Assembly (NCBI RefSeq): GCF_033807575.1
Contig: NC_084720.1
Span: 19,785,570 to 19,849,569 of the forward strand
DNA length: 64,000 nt
Direction of reading: 5' to 3'
Source: Cydia pomonella
Taxonomy: Eukaryota > Arthropoda > Insecta > Lepidoptera > Tortricidae
In this document: in pieces, positions 54,700 through 64,000 of the stretch
Position numbering within the stretch: the stretch's first letter is position 1
Layout of the letters: each line of letters begins with the position of its first letter
Made by a program: the position numbers and the translations under genes
Notes under the pieces: generated by a model
The model's input: the letters and a program-made list of their open reading frames with translations, nothing else
Told to the model about the DNA's origin: nothing
The model's database searches: none

Positions 54700-54895
54700 G
54701 GCCCGATTCGAAGAATAAGATACGATAACGATAAGTACTGGTTTAGATAAGTTCTCATTTAGATATCGTTTGTATGTCGTATATTTGACAGAAGCAGCGA
54801 AATAAACGTCAATTTTGACATTTCGTTTAGCTATCGATCTTTTAAAGATCTTTCTAAGATCTTAAACGTGTCTTAATTATTCTTCTAATCGGGCC
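54700..54895 (+). mobile_element. 196-bp MITE, copy 1 (GGCCCGATTCGAAGAAT)
   Basis: Ends GGCCCGATTCGAAGAATAAG and AATTATTCTTCTAATCGGGCC form an inverted repeat. The interior has GATAACGATAAGTACTGGTT, AAATAAACGTCAATTTTGAC and GCTATCGATCTTTTAAAGAT. Copy 2 is at 62859-63040 in the same orientation. Non-coding. Confidence 0.82.
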
Positions 54896-54989
54896 AATAA
54901 AATGGCTGCCAAAATTTGGAAAAGCTGATTTTGTTAAGAGTAGAAGTAATTATGCAAAAATCTTGAAAATGTATTATATTGAAACCATT

Positions 54990-55090
54990 GATGTGTTCAC
55001 CTGTTATGTTTAAAAAACTATTTTAATTATAGTAAATATGTTTGTTTTCTTTGTGGTGCAATAAAGAAAATTTACTTACTTACTTATGTA
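54990..55090 (+). mobile_element. LINE 3' end with (TTAC)n tail
   Basis: TTTTCTTTGTGGTGCAATAA, AGAAAATTTACTTACTTACT, then TATG. It has GTGCAATAAAG and a tetranucleotide tail like other LINE ends here. Confidence 0.5.
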
Positions 55091-55329
55091 AATGTGAGAT
55101 TGTCATATGACAAGCTAGATAATAAAATTACAGCTATCATAACCGTACCACGCGCCACGTACCTAGTGTTGCTATCGGGATGAATCTCGGCTGCTGACAG
55201 CGCGCCAATAGATAACTTGCAGTTTGGCCTCTTACGTAGTTACAGAAAGGAAGTAGGCTCTTTTTACATCTCCGGATTTATAATGAGACCAAAATGCCTG
55301 GCAAAATTACCTGTTTAGGACTCATGGTC

Positions 55330-55415
55330 CAAAATGTAAATGGGGAGAGCACATTTTTTTTCGGAGCGATAATTTCCGAAAATATTTAATTTATAAAAAA
55401 AATGGTTGTTGAAGG
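55330..55415 (-). repeat. Fragment of the 10840-11340 repeat, inverted
   Basis: TTTTCGGAGCGATAATTTCC and AATGGTTGTTGAAGG are the reverse complement of CTTCAACAAACATTTTTT and GGAGATAATCGCTCCGAAAG at 10992-11048. Confidence 0.55.
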
Positions 55416-56219
55416 CCAATGGATAGAGAAAAGACAGATGGACATGGCGAAACTATTAAGGATTTCTAGTTAATAATAATCTGCATAATATTATCACAAA
55501 CTACTTTGTTAACCACACGATTGTCTGGAAAGTAAGTAGTGCTCGCGTTACTATGGTTACCTTCTAATCACAACTTGTGGTTTCTCTATTAAAAAGATAG
55601 ACTACTCTTTGTACTATGGACTTGGCTTGGCACAGCGCCCGTATACGGGTTTATTGCATTATTTTTCCCGCTATTATCTGCTTTCGTCGCAGTAAGATGT
55701 GGCTGCGGCTGCGGCATTTCCGCACAAAATAAATAAAAAACCCTAAAAAGGCCTATTTCATTCAGGAACTTTACATTGGTAATTCCACGATAAAATGACT
55801 ATAAGGTGACATTCCGATGGCGTCTGCAACAACATAACTAAATAAATAATAAATATTTGGAGACAATCTTACACAGATCGACCTAACCCTAAACTCAGCA
55901 GTAATACAAGGAGTCTCTTTGATAAAACGACTCGTAGTTTGAACGTTGTAACCGCAATAGCAATGCAGAAATTAACAAAGTGAAAATTATGAATATGTAA
56001 AAGTAGAACATCTCCTTAGAAAGTCAGTCAGGAGACCAAAATGTACTGAGACAACTTCGACAACTTTTCCGAGACCGTTTTTTTTTTTCGTATCAAATCT
56101 GTAGTTATAAGGTTCTCTATCCATTCTACCCTGCCTTCTGCCTTCGTTTGATCCATACTATACGCGACACCTTGTATAATAAGTGTCTGAGTCGAGTCCA
56201 ATATGATTCAAACATCGGT

Positions 56220-56283
56220 TTTATGTCAGATGCATGTTCCTATTAGTCAATTTGTGTAATAATGTACTATAATATTTATTGAT
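56220..56283 (+). mobile_element. tRNA-SINE family 2, 3' terminus
   Basis: GTTCCTATTAGTCAATTTGT, GTAATAATGTACTATAATAT and TTATTGATT match the end of 39882-40109. Confidence 0.6.
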
Positions 56284-56475
56284 TTATATTCCTGACCTGG
56301 AGGAGGTCGACAACTTGCTCATGATACCTCTGATATTCCAAGCGTCTATTTGACGGTGTCCGCAGTCCATCACGAGAGCAGTTCTCTTGTTTGTCACCTT
56401 CGGTTTATGTTTCTGCATAAGCCAAAAACTCGTTAACTTATGGTCGGAATTAAGCCACAACCCGCTTTCAAGCAA
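56284..56475 (-). mobile_element. Possible LINE endonuclease N-terminal fragment
   Basis: The minus-strand frame contains KRTALVMDCGHRQIDAWNIR and GIMSKL; WNIRG resembles the first APE-endonuclease motif of LINEs. It starts MLESGLWLNSDHKLTSFWLM and ends after SRSGI. It abuts a SINE 3' end, suggesting that the SINE and the LINE piece are separate insertions. The assignment rests on one short motif. Confidence 0.3.
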
Positions 56476-56837
56476 ATATTAACGAGCTGCAGCTAAAATA
56501 ATATAAAAGAGGTAATATTTTCTCATTATGATATTTTTTCCTGCGCTATGCAGTATTTTTCTTTTGACTTTTAAATTGGAACCACTTTATTGGGTAAGTA
56601 CTCTACGAGTATATCTTCATTATTATGCAAGGCTATTAACACATTCAGTGCCAGCGCATGCTACGCGCTACGAGAGCAGCCGATAACATGGGAAAATGAG
56701 TATGTAGCGAAAAGCGAAGATTTTGTATACCAAACTATAAATGCGTACTTTTCATGTAGCTCCCACCTCAACTATTTTTTAATAAAGAATACTTTGACTT
56801 TGATTATAATAATCATTTCGATACGCTGTCGTCAACT

Positions 56838-57285
56838 ATAAAAAAGCGGCTAAATGCTACTAAAAAAAACTACTTACTAGATCTCGTTCAAAACGATTTT
56901 CGGTGGAAGTTTGCATGGTAATGTACAACATATATTTTTTTTAGAAGTTACAGGGGGGGGAGGGACATATTTTACCACTTTGGAAGTGTCTCTCGCGCAA
57001 ACTACGAGTATTCAGTTTAGAAAAAAATGATATTAGAAACCTCAATATCATTTTTGAAGACCATCTATACATAACCCACACGTATGGGTTTGATGAAAAA
57101 AATATCGAGTTTAAGTTTTTAAGTATGGGGAACCCCCAAAATTTATTTATTTACCAAGTTTCAACAGTATAGTTCTTATAGTTTCGGAAAAAAGTGGCTG
57201 TGACATACGGACGGACAGACAGACATACAGACATGACGAATCCATAAGGGTTCCGTTTTTTGCCATTTGGCTACGGAACCCCAAA
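56838..57285 (+). repeat. ACGGAACCC element, nearly complete
   Basis: AAAAGCGGCTAAATGCTAC (degenerate start), ACTACTTACTAGATCTCGTT, GGTGGAAGTTTGCATGGTAA, a G-run, TTTTACCACTTTGGAAGTGT, AAACCTCAATATCATTTTTG, CACACGTATGGGTTTGATGA, GTATGGGGAACCCCCAAAAT, ATAGTTCTTATAGTTTCGGA, AAAGTGGCTGTGACATACGG, (GACA)n, GGGTTCCGTTTTTTGCCATT, GGCTACGGAACCCC. About 450 bp and non-coding; the best reference copy of the family here. Confidence 0.85.
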
Positions 57286-57289
57286 AATG

Positions 57290-58762
57290 ACCAATCACGT
57301 GCCGATGCCGCCTCGCTCCCATAGAAAAGACTAAACGGAGGACTTCGCGCGTTTGTCTTTTGTACTATATTTTTGTCTACTGAGATACTTACTATTTTTC
57401 ATTGATTATTAAGGTTTTATAGTAAAAAAAGTATTATTTTAGATGAGTCGTAGAAAAAGTATTTGTATACGATAGTGATATAATCAAGTTTTTCAATCTC
57501 GTACTTTACTTAGGTAACTCAGCAAGCTGCGTTGCCTAAATAAGATAGGTACTCGACTGAATAGCCCTCTATTATATCACGATTGTATAAAATACTATTT
57601 ACTTAATTACAAACACTATTTACCAATTAAGCCGGCAGGCTAACTGAGGCGTACCCACCTACAAGAAAGCTGTCGGTAAGTATAAGTATTGTGCCTCGTG
57701 CCTCTGGCTGCTGCTACTGAAAACTTGTGTACAGCTGGTACAACTGACATTTAACTCAACTTTTGTAAGGCAAGCAGGCGGGGACTTTCTGTTCGTGGCT
57801 TGAAGAGTATTCAGATTTCAACAATATTATATTGATTTCATATTCTCTGTCTCCACACATATATTCGCGTCAGATGCACAAACATTCATTTCAAATAAAT
57901 TTTATTCTGTATTTTTTTCTGTTACCGGAAAGGCAAGAAATGGAACCCCATTAAAAAGCCTCTGCTATCCCGCTTGTACGTACGTCTGTCAGATAGACAT
58001 CATATCTGTGCAGTCCGCTAAAAGACACACGTGTGAACCGATTCAAGAACTGTAATAATGATGTAGACATTTGAAATAGTTCTCAACCATATTGCAATAG
58101 TTACTCAGAGTTCTAAGAAACTTTTATTATGGGTTCAACCTCTATCTTTTTCTTGATTTTGAAGTGGGTCTTAAAACAAAAGTTATTCCTTTTATTCAAC
58201 TTAAAGAACTGTTTAAAACGTTGAATAAATAACCCGTATTTTAAGATCCGAATGCGCCTTTCCTTCTTTTTGTTATGATAAGTGCCGCGTGTTTTCAGTT
58301 CTTTTTCTATTTATTCTATTTAGTACAAAGTGCAGGAAACACTTTGAATTCTTATTTAATTTCCGTTGGTTTTCTAGTTGGCTGTTGGAGCTGACCTATT
58401 TTGGGATTGAGTAGGTGCGATAATTTTGTATTTTATAACAAAATTCAGTTAACTGGTTAGATAATGATGATTTTAATATTACACGATGGCACAAAAATAC
58501 GTTAATAAAAATTTGAACTGCAGTATATTGTTGATAATTTTAACAATATTTGTGTATCAAAGCTAAAGGAGAATAATTTAAAGATTACTAATAATTTATA
58601 TATTACGTTTTACACAAAAAAATAATTATGTATACATGTAACTGAAAGTGATTTTTTAAGGAATAATCAGGCTATATATATAAATTTCGTTTTAGTTACT
58701 CGTAAATGATTTAACTTATTTTTTTATGAAAAACACCGCAGCATAATACAGTGTGTATTTTT
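57290..58762. other. Unannotated spacer
   Basis: 57945-58130 (GGAACCCCATTAAAAAGCCT, GTACGTACGTCTGTCAGATA) is a faint, diverged relative of the ACGGAACCC family. No gene found. Confidence 0.35.
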
Positions 58763-58878
58763 GGTGTATTCCCCTCCGGGCACAGATGGGAATAGGCACT
58801 ACATACTAATAATTCTCATCTGTGCCCGCCTTTTGTATGGCGGTAGTCACGTGTGATGGGCACAGATGGGAATACACC
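58763..58878. mobile_element. 116-bp hairpin element with three GGGCACAGATGGGA motifs
   Basis: Outer inverted repeat GGTGTATTCCC / GGGAATACACC. Inside, GGGCACAGATGGGAAT occurs twice in direct orientation (about 58778 and 58859) and once inverted as TTCTCATCTGTGCCCG (about 58818). It may fold into alternative hairpins. A very small MITE or structured repeat. Confidence 0.75.
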
Positions 58879-59607
58879 GTATTTTTAACACAACCACAAA
58901 ATGCTACGAAACGAGGGTTTTAATTCTAAGAAACGATTTAAAAATATTTTTTAAAATTAAGTCTTAATTAAAAGAGCGTAGTTAATTTTTGAAACAAAAA
59001 AAAAATGTATTGCGTAGTCATTACTTGTAACGGTTCTCACAATGCGCGTTGCGTCAGTAAGTGCCATGTTTTGAATAAAAACAAAGAAGTGACGACACAT
59101 TGCATGCTGAATTATTTTGGGGACTATGTGGTCATATCAAATATACGTGTAGATGTAGCAGAGTTCGGCTGCTCGAATGTTTTTGTTTCCAATTAAGAAA
59201 GTTTTACTTTCATAGTTCTGCAATAAAAGTTTTGTTACACAAATTGCATAATCGTCTGTTCCTTCAACTACGGTAGGAGTTAGAATACCTCATTATCCGA
59301 ACTTTTAATAGGATCCGGCAATTACGTATAAAACTAGCAAACAAGTCCGCTTGCCACGCTTCGGCATATCTGATAGTTATCAGTTACCTAAATGAACAGA
59401 GCAGCTTCAAAAGTAAAGTATACAACAATGAACATATTAATATATGTATCATAAGCAGAAGAAAAACAGTATTTACGCAGGTTCTTATTTGACTTTTCTA
59501 TTTCTGAAGGTTTACAACAGTGGTCACAGAAAAGCCATTGCTTTTTAAAATTCTAACCAAGCTTAAATAAGAGAGAAATGACTGTATATTTATAAAGTAC
59601 CTAGTAA

Positions 59608-59912
59608 TAATAATAATAATAATAATTCAGCCTATATACGTCCCACTGCTGGGCACAGGCCTCTTCTCATGTGCGAGAGGGCTCGGGCTATAGTGCCAAT
59701 GCGGATTGGGGACTTCACATACACCTTTGAATTTCTTCGCAGATGCATGCAGGTTTCCTTACGATGTTTTCCTTCTCCGAAAAGCTAGTGGTAAATATCA
59801 AATGATATTTCGTACATAAGTTCCGAAAAACTCATTGGTACGAGCCAGGATTTGAACCCGCGACCTCCAGATTGAAAGTCGGACGTCATATCCACTCGGC
59901 CACCACCGCTTT
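59608..59912 (-). mobile_element. Full-length tRNA-SINE family 1 with 13-bp target duplication
   Basis: AAGTACCTAGTAA flanks it (59595-59607 and 59913-59925). It runs from the (AAT)n tail through AATTCAGCCTATATACGTCC, CCACTGCTGGGCACAGGCCT, GGGGACTTCACATACACCTT and TTTCCTTACGATGTTTTCCT to the tRNA head GATTTGAACCCGCGACCTCC and TCCACTCGGCCACCACCGCT. Compared with 18602-18917 it lacks about 11 bases near 59697. Confidence 0.92.
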
Positions 59913-59995
59913 AAGTACCTAGTAACTTTACATTTTTTATTTTACTGAAGAAAATTTTATATTTTATTTTATTTTATTTTTTATTTTTTATGGGA

Positions 59996-60280
59996 GAAAG
60001 TAAAGCCTACAGACTCCGTTGGTTGGGCCACCTTGAGAGAATGGACGAAGATCGGAACGTAAAAAGAGCGTACCTGGGTCGCCTAGCAGGAGGACGTCCT
60101 ATCGGACGCCCTAGGTATCGCTGGAGCGACATGGTGGAGGCGGATTTGCGCGAGCTTCGAGTCGACAATTGGCGAGAGGTCGCACAGGACCGAGAAAAGT
60201 GGCGCTGTCTTGTGTCGGAGGCCAAGTCTCATTTTGGGTCGCTGAGCCAACGGAGTAAGTAAGTAAGTAATTTTGAACCT
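59996..60280 (+). mobile_element. RTE-like LINE C-terminus
   Basis: The frame to the stop at 60262 reads ESKAYRLRWLGHLERMDEDR, RAYLGRLAGGRPIGRPRYRW, EADLRELRVDNWREVAQDRE and CLVSEAKSHFGSLSQRSK. It is clearly homologous to the last 90 codons of the 13557-16547 ORF and so a second member of the same family. The stop sits inside a (GTAA)n tail, as in the long copy. Everything upstream is missing. Confidence 0.85.
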
Positions 60281-60711
60281 AGGCGCATAAATACACTTTT
60301 CATCGTTTTCTGCAAATAGCCATATATTATATACCGGTATGTGATGTAATAAAGAGCGACGAGAGAGAGAATCACTATCAAATAGCCACAAAATATTCAA
60401 GTCAGAATGCCGCTCCAGCGTCGTCGCTAATACAATTATCATTTCGTTCTGTCCAGGCTCAATCTTAATATTTGCTTCGGGCTCCAATCAAGCTTTTCAA
60501 TTTGAAAAGTAATTCTGCAAATCAACTTGAAATGGAAAACGGAAAAGCCAAACAATTTCATTTTAAATCTTTTAAAAACTAAGTTTTGGTACCTATTTTT
60601 TTCGACGAAATTACAATTTATGAAGTAATTCAAAAATCTACCATTCGCTAGAAACTAAACAAAAAGAGGTATGACCCTATATGTAGAATACTAAGTTTCT
60701 GGCATGAAAAA

Positions 60712-60903
60712 GCGTTTGGTAAAAAAGCTTTTATCGCTGACTGTACTTTGCATTATCATCATAATAGTTCACTGTCATCCGATTTGCATATGAATGCAAA
60801 ATTTTAGAACGTTCGGAAATCGAGAGTGGGTCAAAGTTAGCTTCTAAGATTTGACCCATACTACATAAATACTAACAGGGCAAGTTAGATAAAAGCTTGC
60901 AAT
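60712..60903 (+). mobile_element. TIR element related to 38872-39179, shorter
   Basis: AAAAAGCTTTTATCGCTGAC at the left and GATAAAAGCTTGCAA at the right, with GTCATCCGATTTGCATATGA and GATTTGACCCATACTACATA inside. About 120 bases of the family's centre are absent. Confidence 0.6.
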
Positions 60904-61379
60904 TAGACTGGAGCAGATATTTTTGACGCGAAATGCAGATATATATCCCTATTTGAAAAGTATTTAATGACGGCAAATACTTCTGGCGCGTTGTTTCATT
61001 CGTTACAGGTAAGTACAGAATATTGAATTACATTACCGTGGCCGCTAGCTGCGATGCACCGCGTCGACATTAAGCCTGATTTAACCCACAATTACGCCAT
61101 AACGGCTTCATTTGACGGAATAATCCAGCCTAATGTTCGCAAATTGTGCGTCAGGAAAATTTAGAAGGATTATCGTATGCTGTGTGGAAATTATGATCAA
61201 GTTTTGCTACAATTTTCATTTTTAAAACTATTATTCTTGTGTCATCGAGACAAAGCTAAAAAACAACTTAATACATTTTTCAACTTTATAATCTTACCAA
61301 TTTATTGAACGCTTTATGATTTATATTAAAGTAGGAACAACAATATATAAATCTTGCCATTACGTCTTGCCGTCATGTA

Positions 61380-61545
61380 CATATTATCTTAGTTTGACTA
61401 CCATTTCGTATGTATCTCTCTCACTTAAAGGTTAGCGGGAAGAGATCCCTTACGGGGATAAGTTCGCCTTTGTACACATTTACTGTATTCTTTCTGTGTT
61501 ATGTACTTGTTTTGTGCAATAAAGTGTTTACTACTACTACTATAC
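61380..61545 (+). mobile_element. LINE 3' UTR with (TAC)n tail
   Basis: GTTAGCGGGAAGAGATCCCT, TACGGGGATAAGTTCGCCTT, TGTACACATTTACTGTATTC, TTTTGTGCAATAAAGTGTTT, then ACTACTACTACTA. Recognised lepidopteran LINE terminus; the ORF is not retained. Confidence 0.7.
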
Positions 61546-61611
61546 CTAATCTTAAATAGAAAAGGGTGTCATTTACATAGAGTATGTAGGTACTTATGAA
61601 ACAAATAATAA

Positions 61612-61875
61612 GTACATATTATAGAAATTTTGTACACAAATCGACTTATCCGCACAATAAGCTCAAGGAGGTTTATCTTACAGGTACCCAGACACCGATT
61701 TATTATAATATATACGAGGAAATACTTAAATATAACGAAAACACCTGTATATGACTCAGGAAAAATATCTGTGCTCATCACATAAATTAATGCCTTTACC
61801 GGGATTCAATCCCAGGACCATCGGCTTCATAGGCAGGGTTCCTACCGACACTACCGACTAGGCCAGACTGGTAGT
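61612..61875 (-). mobile_element. tRNA-SINE family 2, complete
   Basis: In plus-strand order: TACACAAATCGACTTATCCG, GGTACCCAGACACCGATTTA, AACACCTGTATATGACTCAG, TGCTCATCACATAAATTAAT, then the tRNA head CGGGATTCAATCCCAGGACC and CTTCATAGGCAGGGTT to CCAGACTGGTAGTC. An inserted CTACCGACA duplicates part of the A-box region. Confidence 0.8.
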
Positions 61876-62858
61876 CTAGATAGTGTAGTGGCGCATAGAT
61901 AGTTTTGACGTGACAACGTCTTATAATTCGATGGAGCCGGCTGCACGCACGAAAAAACATGACTCATGCGGCGGCGTTACCTTGCTCTGAGGCGTTCCAT
62001 TTAAGGCTTGAAGTGCAAGCGAGAGCGCGCAACGAGCGACAAAGAGGCACAATCGGCCTCCGCGTTCGGCAGCAATTGTATTTATGCGTACAAATAAATG
62101 TAACTTGATCAATTCAATTGTGATTTCCATTTACCTCCTTCTCTATATCCATACAAAATATCTATCAAACAAATAAAATTAAAATTTTCTTTTGAAAAAT
62201 GAAACCATTCCATCAGTATTTTCTTATGACGTTGTCACGTTCAACTATCGTCAGTAAATCGACTTTACAGACAACCGTTTTTAAATAAAATATGCCCAAA
62301 ATTATAAAATTTCTTTAGGAATTAGTACCATTGCTACTGGTATCAAGTGGCAATGGCGTGTGCCGTCAAAGTTCAGGAAGTTCAAACCTCACTCACATCA
62401 CAAGGCTCTTGCTATTTCTTTGTATTATTGACATATTTTTCAATTGATCCGTACATTTGAAAAACGAATTGAAGTCGTCATTATTTGGTAAATTAGGTAA
62501 AGATCATTAACTACGCGTTAGAGAAAAATAAAGATAAAACAGGTACCAATTAGAATAAATTGATATTTAACCGGTCCCATATTGATTTCATTCATTACTG
62601 CGACATCCTCAGTTAAAGTTACAGTGTGTGTACAATTTTTTACTTTATCACAACTAAATAAAGTGCATTATTTTTTGACATCAAAAGACAGCACACGGTC
62701 AGATGCGAGCGCCAGACTCACGGCCAATCACTGATGTCAATTAAGGACACTTTAAAGTGAGTTCGATGCACGGCAGCCTTTACAACTAAGCTTAGAGAAA
62801 AATCTGAATGCTGGAGGGCTGAGGCAAATAACGTACATTTTGATATCTATATTATCCA

Positions 62859-63040
62859 CCCGATTCCAAGAATGAGATATAACGATAAGTTCTGGTTTAG
62901 ATTGACGTTAGAAATATCGTAGATAGATCTTATTGGGATCACAGCGGAATCGAAATAAACGTCGATTTTGACATGTCGTTTAGCTATCGATCTTTTAAAG
63001 ATCTTTCCAAGATGTGACTTATCATTCTTCAAATCGGGCC
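62859..63040 (+). mobile_element. MITE, copy 2 of the 54700 family
   Basis: CCCGATTCCAAGAATGAGAT, GATAACGATAAGTTCTGGTT, AAATAAACGTCGATTTTGAC, TAGCTATCGATCTTTTAAAG and CATTCTTCAAATCGGGCC. About 182 bp, with a small internal deletion relative to copy 1. Confidence 0.8.
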
Positions 63041-64000
63041 GTATGGCCCGTATGTCACTTTATTATCATTCGCGCGTGCATTTCACTCGCAGTTACTTAT
63101 TCGTACATGTATAGGTATTGACGCAAGTGCTTGTTTGCGAGAGTAAGTTTAAATTGGCTTCCTGCTCTGCTACTGGTCATATAATAAATTACATTGGAAA
63201 AATAGTTTCAACTTTTGAGTTTTAAACACATATTAAATCACATTTATAACCGGGTCTATAGAAAATTTATTTTATTACCTATAGTCATGATACCAAAAAA
63301 TCACGTTGCAAGATATTTAAGATTTTTATTCATACATATTAAGTTTAAAGTAAACATTAAACCGCCCTAATCAAGTATTGGATTTCTCAACATTTAAGTT
63401 TAGTAAGACTTAAGCGCTTAAGACCATTGTGAGTGACTAAATGAAGAAAGTAAAAAGTACAAATTTTGTTAAGCTTATCGCGTGGTCTACAGCTCACATA
63501 GCCATATTTATTAATTAAATATTTGAGTGGGCTGCAATGCACAGTCACCTTTCAAATAGCAAATTTTACGGTCCTTATTAAGATGGTGTCGCGATAGTGG
63601 GAGATATGACGCGGGTCGTGTTTTACATGCCGGATAATTAACAATAATGCGGCTCCGGGGGTCGGAGGGCACCCGCCACATAATAGATAATAGTACAGTC
63701 AGCATCTATAATTGCGGATAAAAATACGCGCCTAAAGTACCGATGATCGGTTAAAAACTTCACGTTTAATATAGGACACAGTCGCTTATTAGTACAGATA
63801 TGTCACGTTTTAGCTAGGTACAGTAAGCTGCAGACTGACCCCCCTCCCCTGCAAACAAGTCTCCATGTCAGTCATCTCTGCAGTTTACTGTATTTACATA
63901 CACTTATGTACTGACATACCATGCTATTTCGCGCGTTTATTTAGTCGAAGGCGCAGAAAGCATAAAAAGGAATACGAATTTCCTTTGGCAGAATTAATCT
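63041..64000. other. Unannotated terminal spacer
   Basis: A fragment of the 19440-19565 repeat family lies at 63060-63115 (CGCGCGTGCATTTCACTCGC). No gene or other repeat is supported. Confidence 0.35.

Noticed and set aside
56590..56841. 83-codon ORF
   Set aside because: Ends in a poly-Ile low-complexity stretch from an A/T-rich retroelement tail (AATAAAGAATACTTTGACTT).
59005..59196. 63-codon Cys-containing ORF
   Set aside because: Cysteines are scattered without a zinc-finger pattern, and the start follows an A-run with no further support.

Overview
The window looks like gene-poor nuclear DNA of a moth or butterfly (Lepidoptera). The base composition is AT-rich. The repeat families are ones I know from lepidopteran genomes: two tRNA-headed SINE families, a high-copy element ending in ACGGAACCC, Jockey/CR1-like and RTE-like LINE 3' ends with GTGCAATAAAG tails, and many small inverted-repeat (MITE-like) elements. 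I found no confidently identifiable multi-exon host gene, so this is intergenic DNA or a very long intron. Family assignments rest on memory and motif reading; no search was run.

Layout. 0-13 kb: a patchwork of decayed LINE C-termini (271-774, 4261-4380, 5858-6067, 8747-9025, 9057-9275), SINE pieces, a 22-bp GC-rich minisatellite (2181-2425), a hairpin MITE (1555-1745) and a retroposed fragment flanked by a 21-bp target-site duplication (2730-3071). 13.5-16.6 kb: the only long intact reading frame, an RTE-like LINE with endonuclease and reverse transcriptase, bounded by a 13-bp direct repeat and without a start codon. 17-25 kb: SINEs, a (GT)n tract and a frameshifted Jockey/CR1-like LINE (20247-22265, minus), then the second copy of the hairpin MITE in inverse orientation (25170-25360). 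26-27 kb: an in-frame 141-bp tandem repeat and, next to it, a possible secretory signal-peptide exon running into a SINE head. 28-40 kb: mostly unannotatable AT-rich DNA with SINEs, a 102-bp MITE and a short zinc-finger-like open segment on the minus strand (40452-40565). 41-46 kb: a 675-bp foldback, a GC-rich MITE, a 457-bp hAT-like element with an 8-bp target duplication, and a LINE C-terminus. 47-64 kb: the ACGGAACCC repeat family, including a 219-bp near-perfect tandem duplication, a paired MITE family (54700-54895, 62859-63040), full-length SINEs and RTE-like 3' ends.

How the parts relate. LINE fragments would have supplied the retrotransposition machinery for the SINEs and retroposed pieces. 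The MITEs have no visible transposase here and must have been moved by proteins encoded elsewhere. Several insertions have readable target-site duplications (2730-3071, 13556-16547, 18602-18917, 44941-45397, 59608-59912). The most unusual items are the startless but otherwise intact RTE-like element, the 141-bp in-frame repeat, the signal-peptide-like exon, the zinc-finger-like exon and the two long foldbacks.
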